From DASYXW01 sp035934405 (GTDB taxonomy: Bacteria; Acidobacteriota; Terriglobia; UBA7540): a stretch of 49,915 nucleotides of DNA. Where the stretch lies: assembly GCA_035934405.1 (NCBI GenBank), contig DASYXW010000097.1:1-49915 (forward strand). The letters run 5' to 3'. A program made the translations under genes and the position numbers. The notes under the pieces were generated by a model. The model was not told the origin of the DNA. It made no database searches and saw only the letters and a program-made list of their open reading frames with translations. Below are positions 9,657 to 17,577 of the stretch, in pieces (within the stretch, counting starts at the first letter, position 1; each line of letters starts with the position of its first letter).

Positions 9657-10700
9657 ATGGCGGCACTCGATCTCGAAGAACACCCTCATCGCCGCTTCAA
9701 TCCGCTCACCCGGGAGTGGGTTCTGGTGTCTCCGCATCGCATGGCGCGGCCGTGGCTGGGGCAGGCAGAGAAAGTGACCGCGGAGGCGCCGCCCGCTTAT
9801 GACCCCAACTGCTACATGTGCCCCGGCAACCCGCGGGCAGGCGGAATGAGGAATCCGGCGTATTCCGACACTCTGGTCTTCGACAACGACTATCCGGCCC
9901 TGCTTCCTGACGGGCCGCCGGGCGGGCCGGCGAAGTCCGACGATGAGGATCTGCTGGTGGCCGAAAGCGAGCGCGGCGTCTGCCGTGTTGTCTGCTTCTC
10001 GCCCCGCCACGACCTGACGGTGGCCGGGATGTCCAGCGGCGACCTTCGGCGCGTGGTTGACGTTTGGGCCGAGCAGTATCAGGACTTGGGCGCGCGGCCG
10101 TACATCCGTCACGTCCAGATTTTCGAGAACTACGGGGCCGCGGCCGGCGCCAGCAATCCTCACCCGCACGGCCAGATCTGGGCGAACGCCACCCTGCCGA
10201 ACGAGCCAGCCAAAGAACAGCATGCGTTCAGTGACTACCGGGCCGGGCACGGAGCCTGCCTGCTGTGCCGGTACCTTGCTCTCGAGCGCGGCCGCGACGA
10301 GAGGATGATCGTTGAAAACCAACACTTCTCGGCGCTCGTGCCGTTCTGGGCCATCTGGCCGTTCGAAGCGATACTGATTGCAAAGCGGCACACGACCGGT
10401 CTTGACGAATTAACCGGCGAAGAGCGGGAAGGGCTCGCCGACATTCTCAAACGCCTGACCAGCCGGTACGATCGCTTGTTTCGAGTCCCCTTTCCCTACT
10501 CCATGGGGCTTCACCAGCGTCCCACCGATGGCGAGCCGCACCCGGAGTGGCACTTCCACGCGCACTTCTATCCTCCGCTTTTGCGCTCGGCCACGGTGCG
10601 AAAATTCATGGTTGGCTATGAGATGCTGGCGGCGCCTCAGCGGGATTTCACGGCGGAGGAATCGGCGGCCCGGCTCCGCAGCATCGAGGAAACGTCCTAA
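9657..10700 (+). CDS. galT: Galactose-1-phosphate uridylyltransferase
   Basis: 347 residues, a normal length for GalT. The enzyme swaps UMP between UDP-glucose and galactose-1-phosphate in the Leloir pathway (cytoplasm). The zinc ligands expected from the E. coli enzyme are visible: C52 and C55 (NCYMCPGN) and H118 (SPRHDL). The active-site HPH triad is at NPHPHGQIW, with the nucleophile at about H171. The C-terminal half (WHFHAHFYPPLLRS) matches the second HIT-like domain. No galK, galE or galM is nearby, so it stands alone between the TonB receptor (divergent) and the deaminase gene 87 bases downstream. The ribosome site before the ATG is weak. Confidence 0.93.
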   Translation: MAALDLEEHPHRRFNPLTREWVLVSPHRMARPWLGQAEKVTAEAPPAYDPNCYMCPGNPRAGGMRNPAYSDTLVFDNDYPALLPDGPPGGPAKSDDEDLLVAESERGVCRVVCFSPRHDLTVAGMSSGDLRRVVDVWAEQYQDLGARPYIRHVQIFENYGAAAGASNPHPHGQIWANATLPNEPAKEQHAFSDYRAGHGACLLCRYLALERGRDERMIVENQHFSALVPFWAIWPFEAILIAKRHTTGLDELTGEEREGLADILKRLTSRYDRLFRVPFPYSMGLHQRPTDGEPHPEWHFHAHFYPPLLRSATVRKFMVGYEMLAAPQRDFTAEESAARLRSIEETS

Positions 10701-10787
10701 ACTGGAGACGAGCTCGCTTCGAGAATTCGTGAGGCGATGAAGAAGCCGGTGTTTTGCAGTTGAAAAAACAAGGAGCAAATCGAGCCA

Positions 10788-11786
10788 ATGAAAAAAGTGA
10801 ACCGGCGGACCGCGCTCGGGGCGCTGGGAGCCGCCGGAGTTGCACTGATGGGTGACCCCTTGATTCCCTTTGAAACTAATTCCCGCGATCCCCGCCGCCG
10901 CGCCCTTGCCAAGTTCAGCGCCAGGACGCGCCAGGGGCTTCTCCGCTTGCTGAATCAGACGGACTTTGAAGGACGCATTCCTGCCGCTAGCGCGCGGTCG
11001 CTCGGCCAGGCGGAAGGGAAAACGGCAGAAGAGCTGATGATCGCGCTCCTGCCGCTGGCCAGGACCTACGCCCGTCCGCCGGTTTCCAATTACCAGGTTG
11101 GGGCGGTGGTGCGCGGCGCGAGCGGCAGCCTCTACCTCGGCGCCAACCTGGAGATTCCGGGGCAAGCTCTGGGCTTTTCGGTGCACGCGGAGCAGTCAGC
11201 GCTCTCGAATGCCTACGGGCACGATGAGAAGGGCGTCACGTCCATCGCCGTGACCGCGGCGCCTTGCGGACACTGCCGCCAGTTTATGAATGAATTGTCG
11301 CCGCGCGGCGAAATCCAGGTGTGGGCAGGCGGACGGCCGCCTCAAAGCCTTTCGTCGCTGCTGCCGCTCGCCTTCGGCCCGGAGGACCTCGGCCTCGAAC
11401 ACGGAGCTTTTCCCGTCATCGAGACGAATCTCGCGGCCCCGCGCGGAGGCACCGACCGTTTAACCCTGGCGGCCCTCGAAGCCGCGCGGAAATCCTGGGC
11501 GCCTTATACCAAAGCGCAATCCGGAGTGGCTCTGGTGACGAAGCAAGGCCGCATCCACCGTGGCTCCTACATCGAGAACGCGGCTTTCAACCCCAGCTTG
11601 CCGCCGCTCGAGGCGGCCCTCGCGGCGTTGATTTTGGCGGGCGGAGAACCGGCGGAAGTTTCGAGAGCCGTCCTGGTGGAGCGGCAAAACGCCCTGATCA
11701 GCCAGCAAGGCATCAGCGAAATCGTTTTGAGGGCCGTGGCCCCGGCGGCCCGACTGGAAGTGGTGACGGTTCTCACGAAGGCTTAG
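10788..11786 (+). CDS. cdd: Cytidine deaminase (E. coli-type, two-domain) with a twin-arginine-like leader
   Basis: 332 residues. From about residue 39 it aligns by eye with the dimeric E. coli-type Cdd: a helical N-terminal part, a catalytic domain with HAEQSA (H133, E135) and PCGHCRQFMNEL (C160, C163) as zinc and acid/base residues, and an inactive second domain (SGVALVTKQGRIHRGSYIEN). It hydrolyses cytidine or deoxycytidine to uridine. The family is cytoplasmic, but here about 38 extra residues precede it: NRRTALGALGAAGVALM, with paired arginines and a hydrophobic stretch like a Tat signal. An AAGGAG lies 12 bases before this ATG. A start at Met21 would remove the leader but has no better ribosome site. 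The gene converges on guaD. Confidence 0.9.
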   Translation: MKKVNRRTALGALGAAGVALMGDPLIPFETNSRDPRRRALAKFSARTRQGLLRLLNQTDFEGRIPAASARSLGQAEGKTAEELMIALLPLARTYARPPVSNYQVGAVVRGASGSLYLGANLEIPGQALGFSVHAEQSALSNAYGHDEKGVTSIAVTAAPCGHCRQFMNELSPRGEIQVWAGGRPPQSLSSLLPLAFGPEDLGLEHGAFPVIETNLAAPRGGTDRLTLAALEAARKSWAPYTKAQSGVALVTKQGRIHRGSYIENAAFNPSLPPLEAALAALILAGGEPAEVSRAVLVERQNALISQQGISEIVLRAVAPAARLEVVTVLTKA

Positions 11787-11794
11787 CGCGAGAT

Positions 11795-11834
11795 GTCGTA
11801 GTGTAGGCTACGCATCTAGCCTATTCAATACGAC
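11795..11834. terminator. Bidirectional hairpin between cdd and guaD
   Basis: The 38-base convergent gap holds a two-part inverted repeat: GTCGTA (11795-11800) pairs with TACGAC (11829-11834), and TAGGCT (11804-11809) pairs with AGCCTA (11818-11823). It overlaps the last codons of guaD. There is no clear U-run on either side, so factor-independent termination is only suggested. Confidence 0.45.
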
Positions 11835-12292
11835 ACCTTCACCGGAGAGCGCATCCACTCCTGAAAGGCGGTTGCGGCCTCGTCCGCCAGCAAGCGCTCG
11901 CCCGGCACGGCCCTCTGTTCCGGCGGCAGGGCGATTTCATGGTAGATCAACGAGTCGTCAAAACCGACGCTGGCAGCGTCCTGGCGAGTGTTCGCGTAGT
12001 AGTACTTGTCGAGCCGCGCCCAGTAAATCGCGCTGAGGCACATCGGGCAAGGCTCGCAAGTTGTATAGATTTCGCAGCCCGCCAACCGGAATGATCCGAG
12101 CGCCTGGCACGCGGCGCGAATGGCCATCACCTCAGCGTGAGCCGTGGGATCGTTGGTGGCGCTGACGAGATTCACCCCCCTCGCGACCACCGTCGCGCCT
12201 TTCACCACGAGAGCAGCAAAAGGTCCGCCGCGGCCCGCGCGCACGTTCTCAACCGAGAGGGCGATGGCTTCCCGCATGAATGGCTCGTGCAT
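11825..12292 (-). CDS. guaD: Guanine deaminase (CDA-fold, GuaD type)
   Basis: 155 residues, the usual length for the small Bacillus-type guanine deaminase. Zinc and catalytic residues are H52/E54 (AHAEVMA) and C82/C85 (EPCPMC). The segment SVGFDDSLIYHEI is the feature that separates GuaD from tRNA-adenosine deaminases of the same fold. It converts guanine to xanthine plus ammonia in the cytoplasm, which feeds the xanthine dehydrogenase encoded upstream. It is the last gene of the purine operon, 14 bases after the uricase stop. Confidence 0.88.
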   Translation of the reverse strand: MHEPFMREAIALSVENVRAGRGGPFAALVVKGATVVARGVNLVSATNDPTAHAEVMAIRAACQALGSFRLAGCEIYTTCEPCPMCLSAIYWARLDKYYYANTRQDAASVGFDDSLIYHEIALPPEQRAVPGERLLADEAATAFQEWMRSPVKVSY

Positions 12293-12306
12293 GAATGGTC
12301 TCCGCG

Positions 12307-13161
12307 TCAGGATCGCGCGAGCACCGCTCGAATCAGGCCGTAGGGCTCGTCGGCGGGCGCAAAAACCTCGTTGGGATTGTCCAGGCCAAAGGGCGCAAGG
12401 TCCACTCGATAACAGTGCCGGTTTGGCAAGGCGAGCTCAATCCGCGCAATTTCCGGAACGCGCTCCAGGACGGCGCTGCCGATAGCGTAGAGCGTATGCT
12501 GCACCCCGCGGCTGTCGTGGTTGGCGAACACTTCGAGAATCGTCTGCCGCGCTGCCCGCCACATCTCGCCGTAGCGGCGCACGCCGGGCGCGCAAGTCCA
12601 CTCCGCTGTCACGGCGGTCGAGAGCAAACGGTCGGGCGTATCCTCGAGCGTCGTGTACTCATCCCGAAGAAAGCCCTGGAACGCCGAGCGGCTGGTCTTC
12701 AGCACGGCCAGATCTGCGATGCCTGACCGGACCGCCGGGCCTGGCTGACCCGACCGTGCCTGTTCGACCACGCTGGTGCGGCGCTCCTCACCCGCGCGAA
12801 CAAAAGCGTAGTCGTGTTCTCTCGTCCCGGCCTTAATCCGCGCCCAGGAGTTTTGGGAAATGGCGACGCGAACACGCTCCACCTGCGGGTTGCGGCTGAG
12901 GAAATGCCCAGTCAGGCGCTCGCCAAACTCCTCGATCTCGCCGAGGGGCTGTTGGCGGGCAAGCGCGTACACCGTGTTCTTCATGGTGTCGGTCGGCAAC
13001 ACGAGTTCGTTCTTGCCCTCCGCATAGGCCGCCGTGAAATCGCCCGAGAGCTGGATGTCGAAGCTGAGGTCCTGCAATTCGTGACGCGAGCCGTGGCGCT
13101 CCACCTTCACCAGCCGCACGCGCGACTTGCCGTACTCGTTTTCGGCTAGCTTCACCGGCAT
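12307..13161 (-). CDS. uox: Urate oxidase (uricase)
   Basis: 284 residues, matching the tandem T-fold uricase family. The segment near the start, NEYGKSRVRLVKVERHG, carries the catalytic lysine region. LVLPTDTMKNTVYALAR carries the catalytic threonine and is the family signature. The enzyme oxidises urate with O2 to 5-hydroxyisourate without a cofactor, so the organism must use oxygen here. The ATG at 13161 follows the HIU hydrolase stop by three bases. The two downstream enzymes needed to process its unstable product are encoded immediately upstream in the same transcript. Symbol used in its general sense (pucL in Bacillus). Confidence 0.93.
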   Translation of the reverse strand: MPVKLAENEYGKSRVRLVKVERHGSRHELQDLSFDIQLSGDFTAAYAEGKNELVLPTDTMKNTVYALARQQPLGEIEEFGERLTGHFLSRNPQVERVRVAISQNSWARIKAGTREHDYAFVRAGEERRTSVVEQARSGQPGPAVRSGIADLAVLKTSRSAFQGFLRDEYTTLEDTPDRLLSTAVTAEWTCAPGVRRYGEMWRAARQTILEVFANHDSRGVQHTLYAIGSAVLERVPEIARIELALPNRHCYRVDLAPFGLDNPNEVFAPADEPYGLIRAVLARS

Positions 13162-13164
13162 AAC

Positions 13165-13491
13165 CTAGCTTCCTCGGTACGTTGTAAAGCCAAATGGACT
13201 GAGCAGCAAGGGTACGTGATAGTGCTCGTGAGGATCGGCGACCCGGAACCGCAGCGCGACTTCAGGAAAGAACGCTGACCGGGCCGAAGTGTCGAAGCGT
13301 AATTGGTAGAGACCCGGGACGAGCGCGTGATCTCCGGGAAGAAGATCGCGCACCCGACCGTCGGCATCAGTGCGGCCCTGGGCGAGCGCTTCCCACTGCT
13401 CTCCCGGAGCCCAGCGTTCGAGCGTCACCGGGACACCCGCCGCCGGCTGGCCGCGAGCCGTATCGAGCACGTGAGTGGTGATTGGGCTCAT
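13165..13491 (-). CDS. 5-hydroxyisourate hydrolase (transthyretin-like)
   Basis: 108 residues, typical for HIU hydrolase. It starts MSPITTHVLDTARG, has the central arginine segment GRTDADGRV, and ends with the family signature HYHVPLLLSPFGFTTYRGS. It opens 5-hydroxyisourate to OHCU in the second step of uricase-dependent degradation. I set the start at the ATG at 13491 rather than the longer open frame, because conserved sequence begins exactly there and the ATG overlaps the stop of the upstream fusion gene (ATGA). That overlap suggests translational coupling. Equivalent to hiuH/pucM/uraH. Confidence 0.93.
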   Translation of the reverse strand: MSPITTHVLDTARGQPAAGVPVTLERWAPGEQWEALAQGRTDADGRVRDLLPGDHALVPGLYQLRFDTSARSAFFPEVALRFRVADPHEHYHVPLLLSPFGFTTYRGS

Positions 13492-14945
13492 CAACTCAGC
13501 AGTTTCCTCAATCTCAGTCGCGTGATCAAGCGTTGCTCTTCCGCCGCCGCGCGTATCTCGGCGTCCGGGCCGTTTTCCAAACGGGTTCGCAGGATAGCAA
13601 GGATTTCGCCCGCCGTCTTGCCCGTGGCGCAGATGACGAAGGTGTAGCCGAACTTTTCGCGATAGCGGCGATTCAGCTCTTCCAGCTCCGCCAGCGTCTC
13701 GGCGCCGGCGGCGACGGCACGAGCTTGTTCCTCCCGTGACCACGGGTGCTCCGCCCGCTCGCCGATGCGCGGATGAGCCGCCAATGCTTCGAGCCGATCG
13801 TCCCGCGAGCACCGGCTCCAGGCCTCGTCCGCCGCCATTTCGAGCACGGAGAGCGCCGTGTACGGGCGGCCGGCCTCCATAACCCGCGCCCAAGCCGGAG
13901 ATCCGCAGCACCGCCGGAACTCTGCGCGCGCGTCCTCGGGTGGGGCGCTGTTTAGGAGAGCCAAGATCGCTTGCGCACGCCCGGCCTCGGTCATCCGACC
14001 GATGAGGCGCAACCGGCTTACTCCGCCGTCCGGATAAATGTGAAAACGGGAAAAACGCGCCGGCGCTGAGGTCAGTTCGTTGCGGAAGATGTGCTGGGCG
14101 TCAGCCTGAAGAGGAATTTTGCGGAGAACCTCGGTCCACGGCCCTTCTTCATTGTCTTCGCCGGTTAAGCTCACGTCGAGCGAGCACGCAGCCGGAGCAT
14201 TTCCTTTGAAGTGGGAGGTGTCCACTTCCACGCGCTCGATGACGCCCTCCGCCGCCAGGCGCAGCGTCACCCAATCGTGACCAGGGCCGCGGCGCCGGCG
14301 TGTTTCCCAGCCATCACTCATGTCGCGTCCCGGGCCCGGCATTATCAGGTTCAGCGGCTGGCCATAGTGCTGGTCGCTCGAAGTGACCACCGTGGCTCCG
14401 TACGCGGCGGCGGCGAGATCGATCTCAGGCCCGAGATGCCGCCAGTCCGGAAGCGCTTCGCCATGGATGCGCAGCCGGGCCACGCCGCCGTCCGGAAAAA
14501 TGTTCAGGCGCACGTGGGTGAACCGCAGCGGGTTTCTGACTTCGAACTCATTCACGGTGTCGCCCGCGAGCGCCGACGGCGGAACAAGTTCAATCCAGCC
14601 GGCGAGCGTATCCGAGTAAGCATCGGCGCTCGCCGTGCAAGCTTCGAGAGACGCCTGCTCGGGGTAGTTGCCGGTAAAGAACCGAGTATCTACTGCGACG
14701 CCGTGAATGAGTCCGGGAACACCCAGCCGGACCACTGCCCAATCGTGACCCGGAACGCGCTTGCGACGGGTCTCCCAGCCGTCCATCCACTTGCCGCGAT
14801 CCGTGTACTTGCCGGCGACAAAAACCGGATCTCCGGCTTTGATGAGGTTCTCCTTCCCGGCGAAGAACTCGTCGCTTGCCGCCAGCACCGCGCCACCCAA
14901 GCGGTCGCAGGCGAGATCGAGAAACTCCGTGAGCGAGCTAGGCAT
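13491..14945 (-). CDS. Allantoicase-OHCU decarboxylase fusion protein
   Basis: 484 residues. About 1-325 is an allantoicase with its two internal repeats (WMDGWETRRKRVPGHDW...VAVDTRFFTGNYPE and MSDGWETRRRRGPGHDWV...VEVDTSHFKGNAP). It cleaves allantoate to ureidoglycolate and urea. About 326-484 is 2-oxo-4-hydroxy-4-carboxy-5-ureidoimidazoline decarboxylase (AAHPRIGER, FGYTFVICATGKTAGEIL), which makes S-allantoin. One chain thus carries non-consecutive steps, before and after allantoinase. Both halves look complete and no frameshift is needed. Its start overlaps the allB stop by 8 bases and its stop overlaps the HIU hydrolase start. Confidence 0.92.
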   Translation of the reverse strand: MPSSLTEFLDLACDRLGGAVLAASDEFFAGKENLIKAGDPVFVAGKYTDRGKWMDGWETRRKRVPGHDWAVVRLGVPGLIHGVAVDTRFFTGNYPEQASLEACTASADAYSDTLAGWIELVPPSALAGDTVNEFEVRNPLRFTHVRLNIFPDGGVARLRIHGEALPDWRHLGPEIDLAAAAYGATVVTSSDQHYGQPLNLIMPGPGRDMSDGWETRRRRGPGHDWVTLRLAAEGVIERVEVDTSHFKGNAPAACSLDVSLTGEDNEEGPWTEVLRKIPLQADAQHIFRNELTSAPARFSRFHIYPDGGVSRLRLIGRMTEAGRAQAILALLNSAPPEDARAEFRRCCGSPAWARVMEAGRPYTALSVLEMAADEAWSRCSRDDRLEALAAHPRIGERAEHPWSREEQARAVAAGAETLAELEELNRRYREKFGYTFVICATGKTAGEILAILRTRLENGPDAEIRAAAEEQRLITRLRLRKLLS

Positions 14946-16275
14946 CTTGCCGCCTCATGACTTTGCCGAAGGGTGTGCCGGCGGGCGGACCATCCGGCGA
15001 AACCTCTCGCCCGCGCAGCAGCGTCCGGTGGATCACGCCGAAGAGCGGCCGGCCGGCGTAGGGCGTCAGTTTGTGCCGCTGGCGAAGATGCGCCGCATCC
15101 ACCCTAAAGCTTGCCTCAGGATCCCAGATCACCAGGTCGGCGTCATGGCCGGGAGCAATCGATCCCTTAAGGTGCCCGAGGCCGGCGAGTTTCGCAGGCC
15201 CCGCCGACATCCAACGCGATATGTCTTCGATCCGTGCGCCCCGCTCACGAGCCTCGGTCCAGACCGCTGCCAAGCCGAGCTCGAGCGATGCAACCCCGCC
15301 CCAGGCCGAAAAAAAGTCGCCCGACTCCCTGTGCTTCATCGCCGGCGGACACGGCGAGTGGTCAGAAACCACGAAGTCGATGGTGCCGGCAACGAGCCCG
15401 CGCCAGAGCGCGTCGCGGTTGGCGGATTCCCGGATGGGCGGCGCGCACTTGAACTCAGTCGCGCCGTCCGCAATCTCTTCGGCCCCCCAGGCAAGATAGT
15501 GCGGACAGGTCTCGACGGTGATGGCCACACCCTCCGCACGCGCCGCCGTCAATTGCGCCAGGGAATCAGACGACGAGAGATGGACGATGTGCACGCGGCA
15601 GCCGGTCTCGCGGCTGAGACGGATGAGCAGTTCGATGGCGCAGTCTTCGGCGCGGCGCGGGCGGGAGGCGAGGTAGGAGGCGTAGCACCGTCCGTCCCCA
15701 CTCGTGGCCGGCAGGTGCGCCGGGTCTTCGGCGTGCGCCAGCAGAACGCTTCCGCAAGCGATAATTTCCGGCATGGCTCGCCGGAGGTCATTCTCCGTCA
15801 CACTGGGGAATTCGTCCACGCCCGAAGGCGCCAGAAAGCATTTGAAGCCGAAACAGCCGGCCTCCCACAGCGGCAGGATCTCGCGCGCATTGCCAGGAAT
15901 CACGCCGCCCCAGAAACCGACGTCAACCGAGCACCGCCCCTGCGCGGCGGCGATCTTGGTCTCAAGCGCTGCGACGTTGGTAACCGCGGGAACGCTGTTG
16001 AGCGGCATATCAATGAGCGTGGTCACGCCGCCCGCGGCCGCGGCCTGAGTCGCCGTGGCAAACCCCTCCCACTCGGTGCGGCCAGGCTCGTTGATGTGGA
16101 CGTGAGTATCGACGAGTCCTGGCATGATCACCAAGTCGCCGAAGTCTTCGGCGTGGGACCTCTCGTAGGAACCAATTGCGGTAATGAGGCCTTTGCGGAT
16201 TCCAATCGATGCCGGACGCATGCCACTAGGAAGCACCACGCGCCGGCTTCGAACCATCCGATCGACGTCAGGCAT
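14938..16275 (-). CDS. allB: Allantoinase
   Basis: 445 residues from the ATG at 16275. The open frame extends 67 codons further upstream, but that stretch is the shadow of the preceding gene. It is an amidohydrolase-fold enzyme: first metal pair DTHVHINEPGRTEWEGF, bridging carbamylated lysine in CFGFKCFL, metal histidines in LLAHAED and VHIVHLSSS, and the aspartate in DFVVSDHSPC. It hydrolyses allantoin to allantoate in the cytoplasm. It overlaps the FAD subunit gene upstream by 8 bases and the fusion gene downstream by 8 bases. Confidence 0.93.
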   Translation of the reverse strand: MPDVDRMVRSRRVVLPSGMRPASIGIRKGLITAIGSYERSHAEDFGDLVIMPGLVDTHVHINEPGRTEWEGFATATQAAAAGGVTTLIDMPLNSVPAVTNVAALETKIAAAQGRCSVDVGFWGGVIPGNAREILPLWEAGCFGFKCFLAPSGVDEFPSVTENDLRRAMPEIIACGSVLLAHAEDPAHLPATSGDGRCYASYLASRPRRAEDCAIELLIRLSRETGCRVHIVHLSSSDSLAQLTAARAEGVAITVETCPHYLAWGAEEIADGATEFKCAPPIRESANRDALWRGLVAGTIDFVVSDHSPCPPAMKHRESGDFFSAWGGVASLELGLAAVWTEARERGARIEDISRWMSAGPAKLAGLGHLKGSIAPGHDADLVIWDPEASFRVDAAHLRQRHKLTPYAGRPLFGVIHRTLLRGREVSPDGPPAGTPFGKVMRRQDA

Positions 16276-17101
16276 GGAGAAACTCTTGCAGCAGATTCTG
16301 CCCCACGCGCAAGCGGTAAGCTGCCGTGGAGCGAGTGTCACCGATGGGCGCGATCTCCGAGGCCAGCGCAGCGACCGCGTCGCGCCCTTCCCGAATCGCG
16401 GCTTCCGTCTTCGAGCATCGCAAAGGAACCGGCGCGACGCTGCCCAGAGCAATGCGTACCTCGCCGGTCGCGTCATTCTTCACACCGGCGAAGCACACTT
16501 TGGAAATCGCCTGCGCTTTACGCGTTCCCACCTTGCGATAGTAGTGCTTGAAACGAGTGGTCGAGCGAGGCAGGCGAATGCGCGCCAACAGTTCGTCCGG
16601 CTGAAGCTGCATCGTCTTGTAGCCGGTATGGAACTCGCGGTAAGGCAGCCAGCGCGCACCGCGCGCGGACACCAGCTCAACCTCGGCGTCATAAGCCAGG
16701 AGTGCGGGCGGGGTGTCGGCGGCGGGGGAAGCGTTGGCGATGTTGCCGCCCAGCGTTCCGCGGTTCTGGGTGGCCACGCCTCCGGTTTCGGCGGCGGCGG
16801 CGGCGAGCATGGGGAACTCACGGCGCAACCGGTCATGACGAAGCACGTCGGTGTAAGTGGTGAGGCACCCCAGGGTCACCCATTCCGCAGCGAACTCGAT
16901 CCCCTGCAGCTCATTGAGGCGCCAAATGCTCAGGAAGCGGCGATGGTCGAGCTTGCCGGCTTCGAGCAGCACCATGAGGTCCGTGCCGCCCGCGAACGGC
17001 CGCCATCGGCCGGGTTCGGCGGCGAGGCGCCCAAGCGCCTCCCCCAGCGTCCGTGGCGCGTCCAATTCGTAACCAGGGATGTAGGCTCTCACTGGAGGCA
17101 T
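16268..17101 (-). CDS. Xanthine dehydrogenase, FAD-binding subunit
   Basis: 277 residues from the ATG at 17101; the longer open frame upstream is not homologous. It shows the family's FAD site WRPFAGGTDLMVLLEAGK, the second FAD segment TQNRGTLGGNIANASPAADT, and the C-terminal CO-dehydrogenase-flavoprotein domain (about 180-277). It passes electrons from the iron-sulfur subunit to NAD or another acceptor. It overlaps the 2Fe-2S subunit gene by 13 bases and allB by 8. Subunit names differ between species (XdhB, PucC), so I leave the symbol blank. Confidence 0.92.
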   Translation of the reverse strand: MPPVRAYIPGYELDAPRTLGEALGRLAAEPGRWRPFAGGTDLMVLLEAGKLDHRRFLSIWRLNELQGIEFAAEWVTLGCLTTYTDVLRHDRLRREFPMLAAAAAETGGVATQNRGTLGGNIANASPAADTPPALLAYDAEVELVSARGARWLPYREFHTGYKTMQLQPDELLARIRLPRSTTRFKHYYRKVGTRKAQAISKVCFAGVKNDATGEVRIALGSVAPVPLRCSKTEAAIREGRDAVAALASEIAPIGDTRSTAAYRLRVGQNLLQEFLHA

Positions 17102-17577
17102 TCTCCGGGAGGATTCCGCCGGCCGGCGCGGGCCACCGCCTCGAAGATGCGCAGGTAGCCGGTGCAGCGGCACAGATTGCCGGCGAGCGCCCGGCGGACG
17201 TCGGCCTCCGAAGGATTCGGATTTTGGCCGAGCAGACTCACTGTGGCCAGAATCATTCCCGGCGTGCAGATGCCGCACTGCGCTCCACCGCAATCGAGAA
17301 ACGCCTTGCGCACGCCGTCCCACTCGCGGCGGCGCGCGATTCCTTCGATCGTCGTAATCTCGGCCCCGTCCGCTTGCCTGGCGGGCACCAGACAGCTGTT
17401 GACGAGGCGCCCGTCGAGCAGGACCGAGCACGCACCGCATTCGCCTTCGCCGCAACCTTCCTTGGTACCCGTCAGGCCGAGCTCCTGGCGAATGACGTCG
17501 AGGAGTCGCGCCATCGGCCACGCCGCAAACGCGCGACGCTCGCCGTTCACCGAGAGCGCAATCGGGACTTTAGGCAT
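17089..17577 (-). CDS. Xanthine dehydrogenase, 2Fe-2S subunit
   Basis: 162 residues from the ATG at 17577. The plant-ferredoxin-type cluster motif is GCGEGECGACSVLLDG with a later cysteine (NSCLVP). The second, helical cluster domain has CGGAQCGICTPGMILA and NLCRCTGY. Both [2Fe-2S] clusters should be intact. It relays electrons from molybdopterin to FAD. The start overlaps the molybdenum subunit stop by 8 bases. The longer open frame ahead of this ATG is the shadow of that gene. Confidence 0.94.
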   Translation of the reverse strand: MPKVPIALSVNGERRAFAAWPMARLLDVIRQELGLTGTKEGCGEGECGACSVLLDGRLVNSCLVPARQADGAEITTIEGIARRREWDGVRKAFLDCGGAQCGICTPGMILATVSLLGQNPNPSEADVRRALAGNLCRCTGYLRIFEAVARAGRRNPPGECLQ

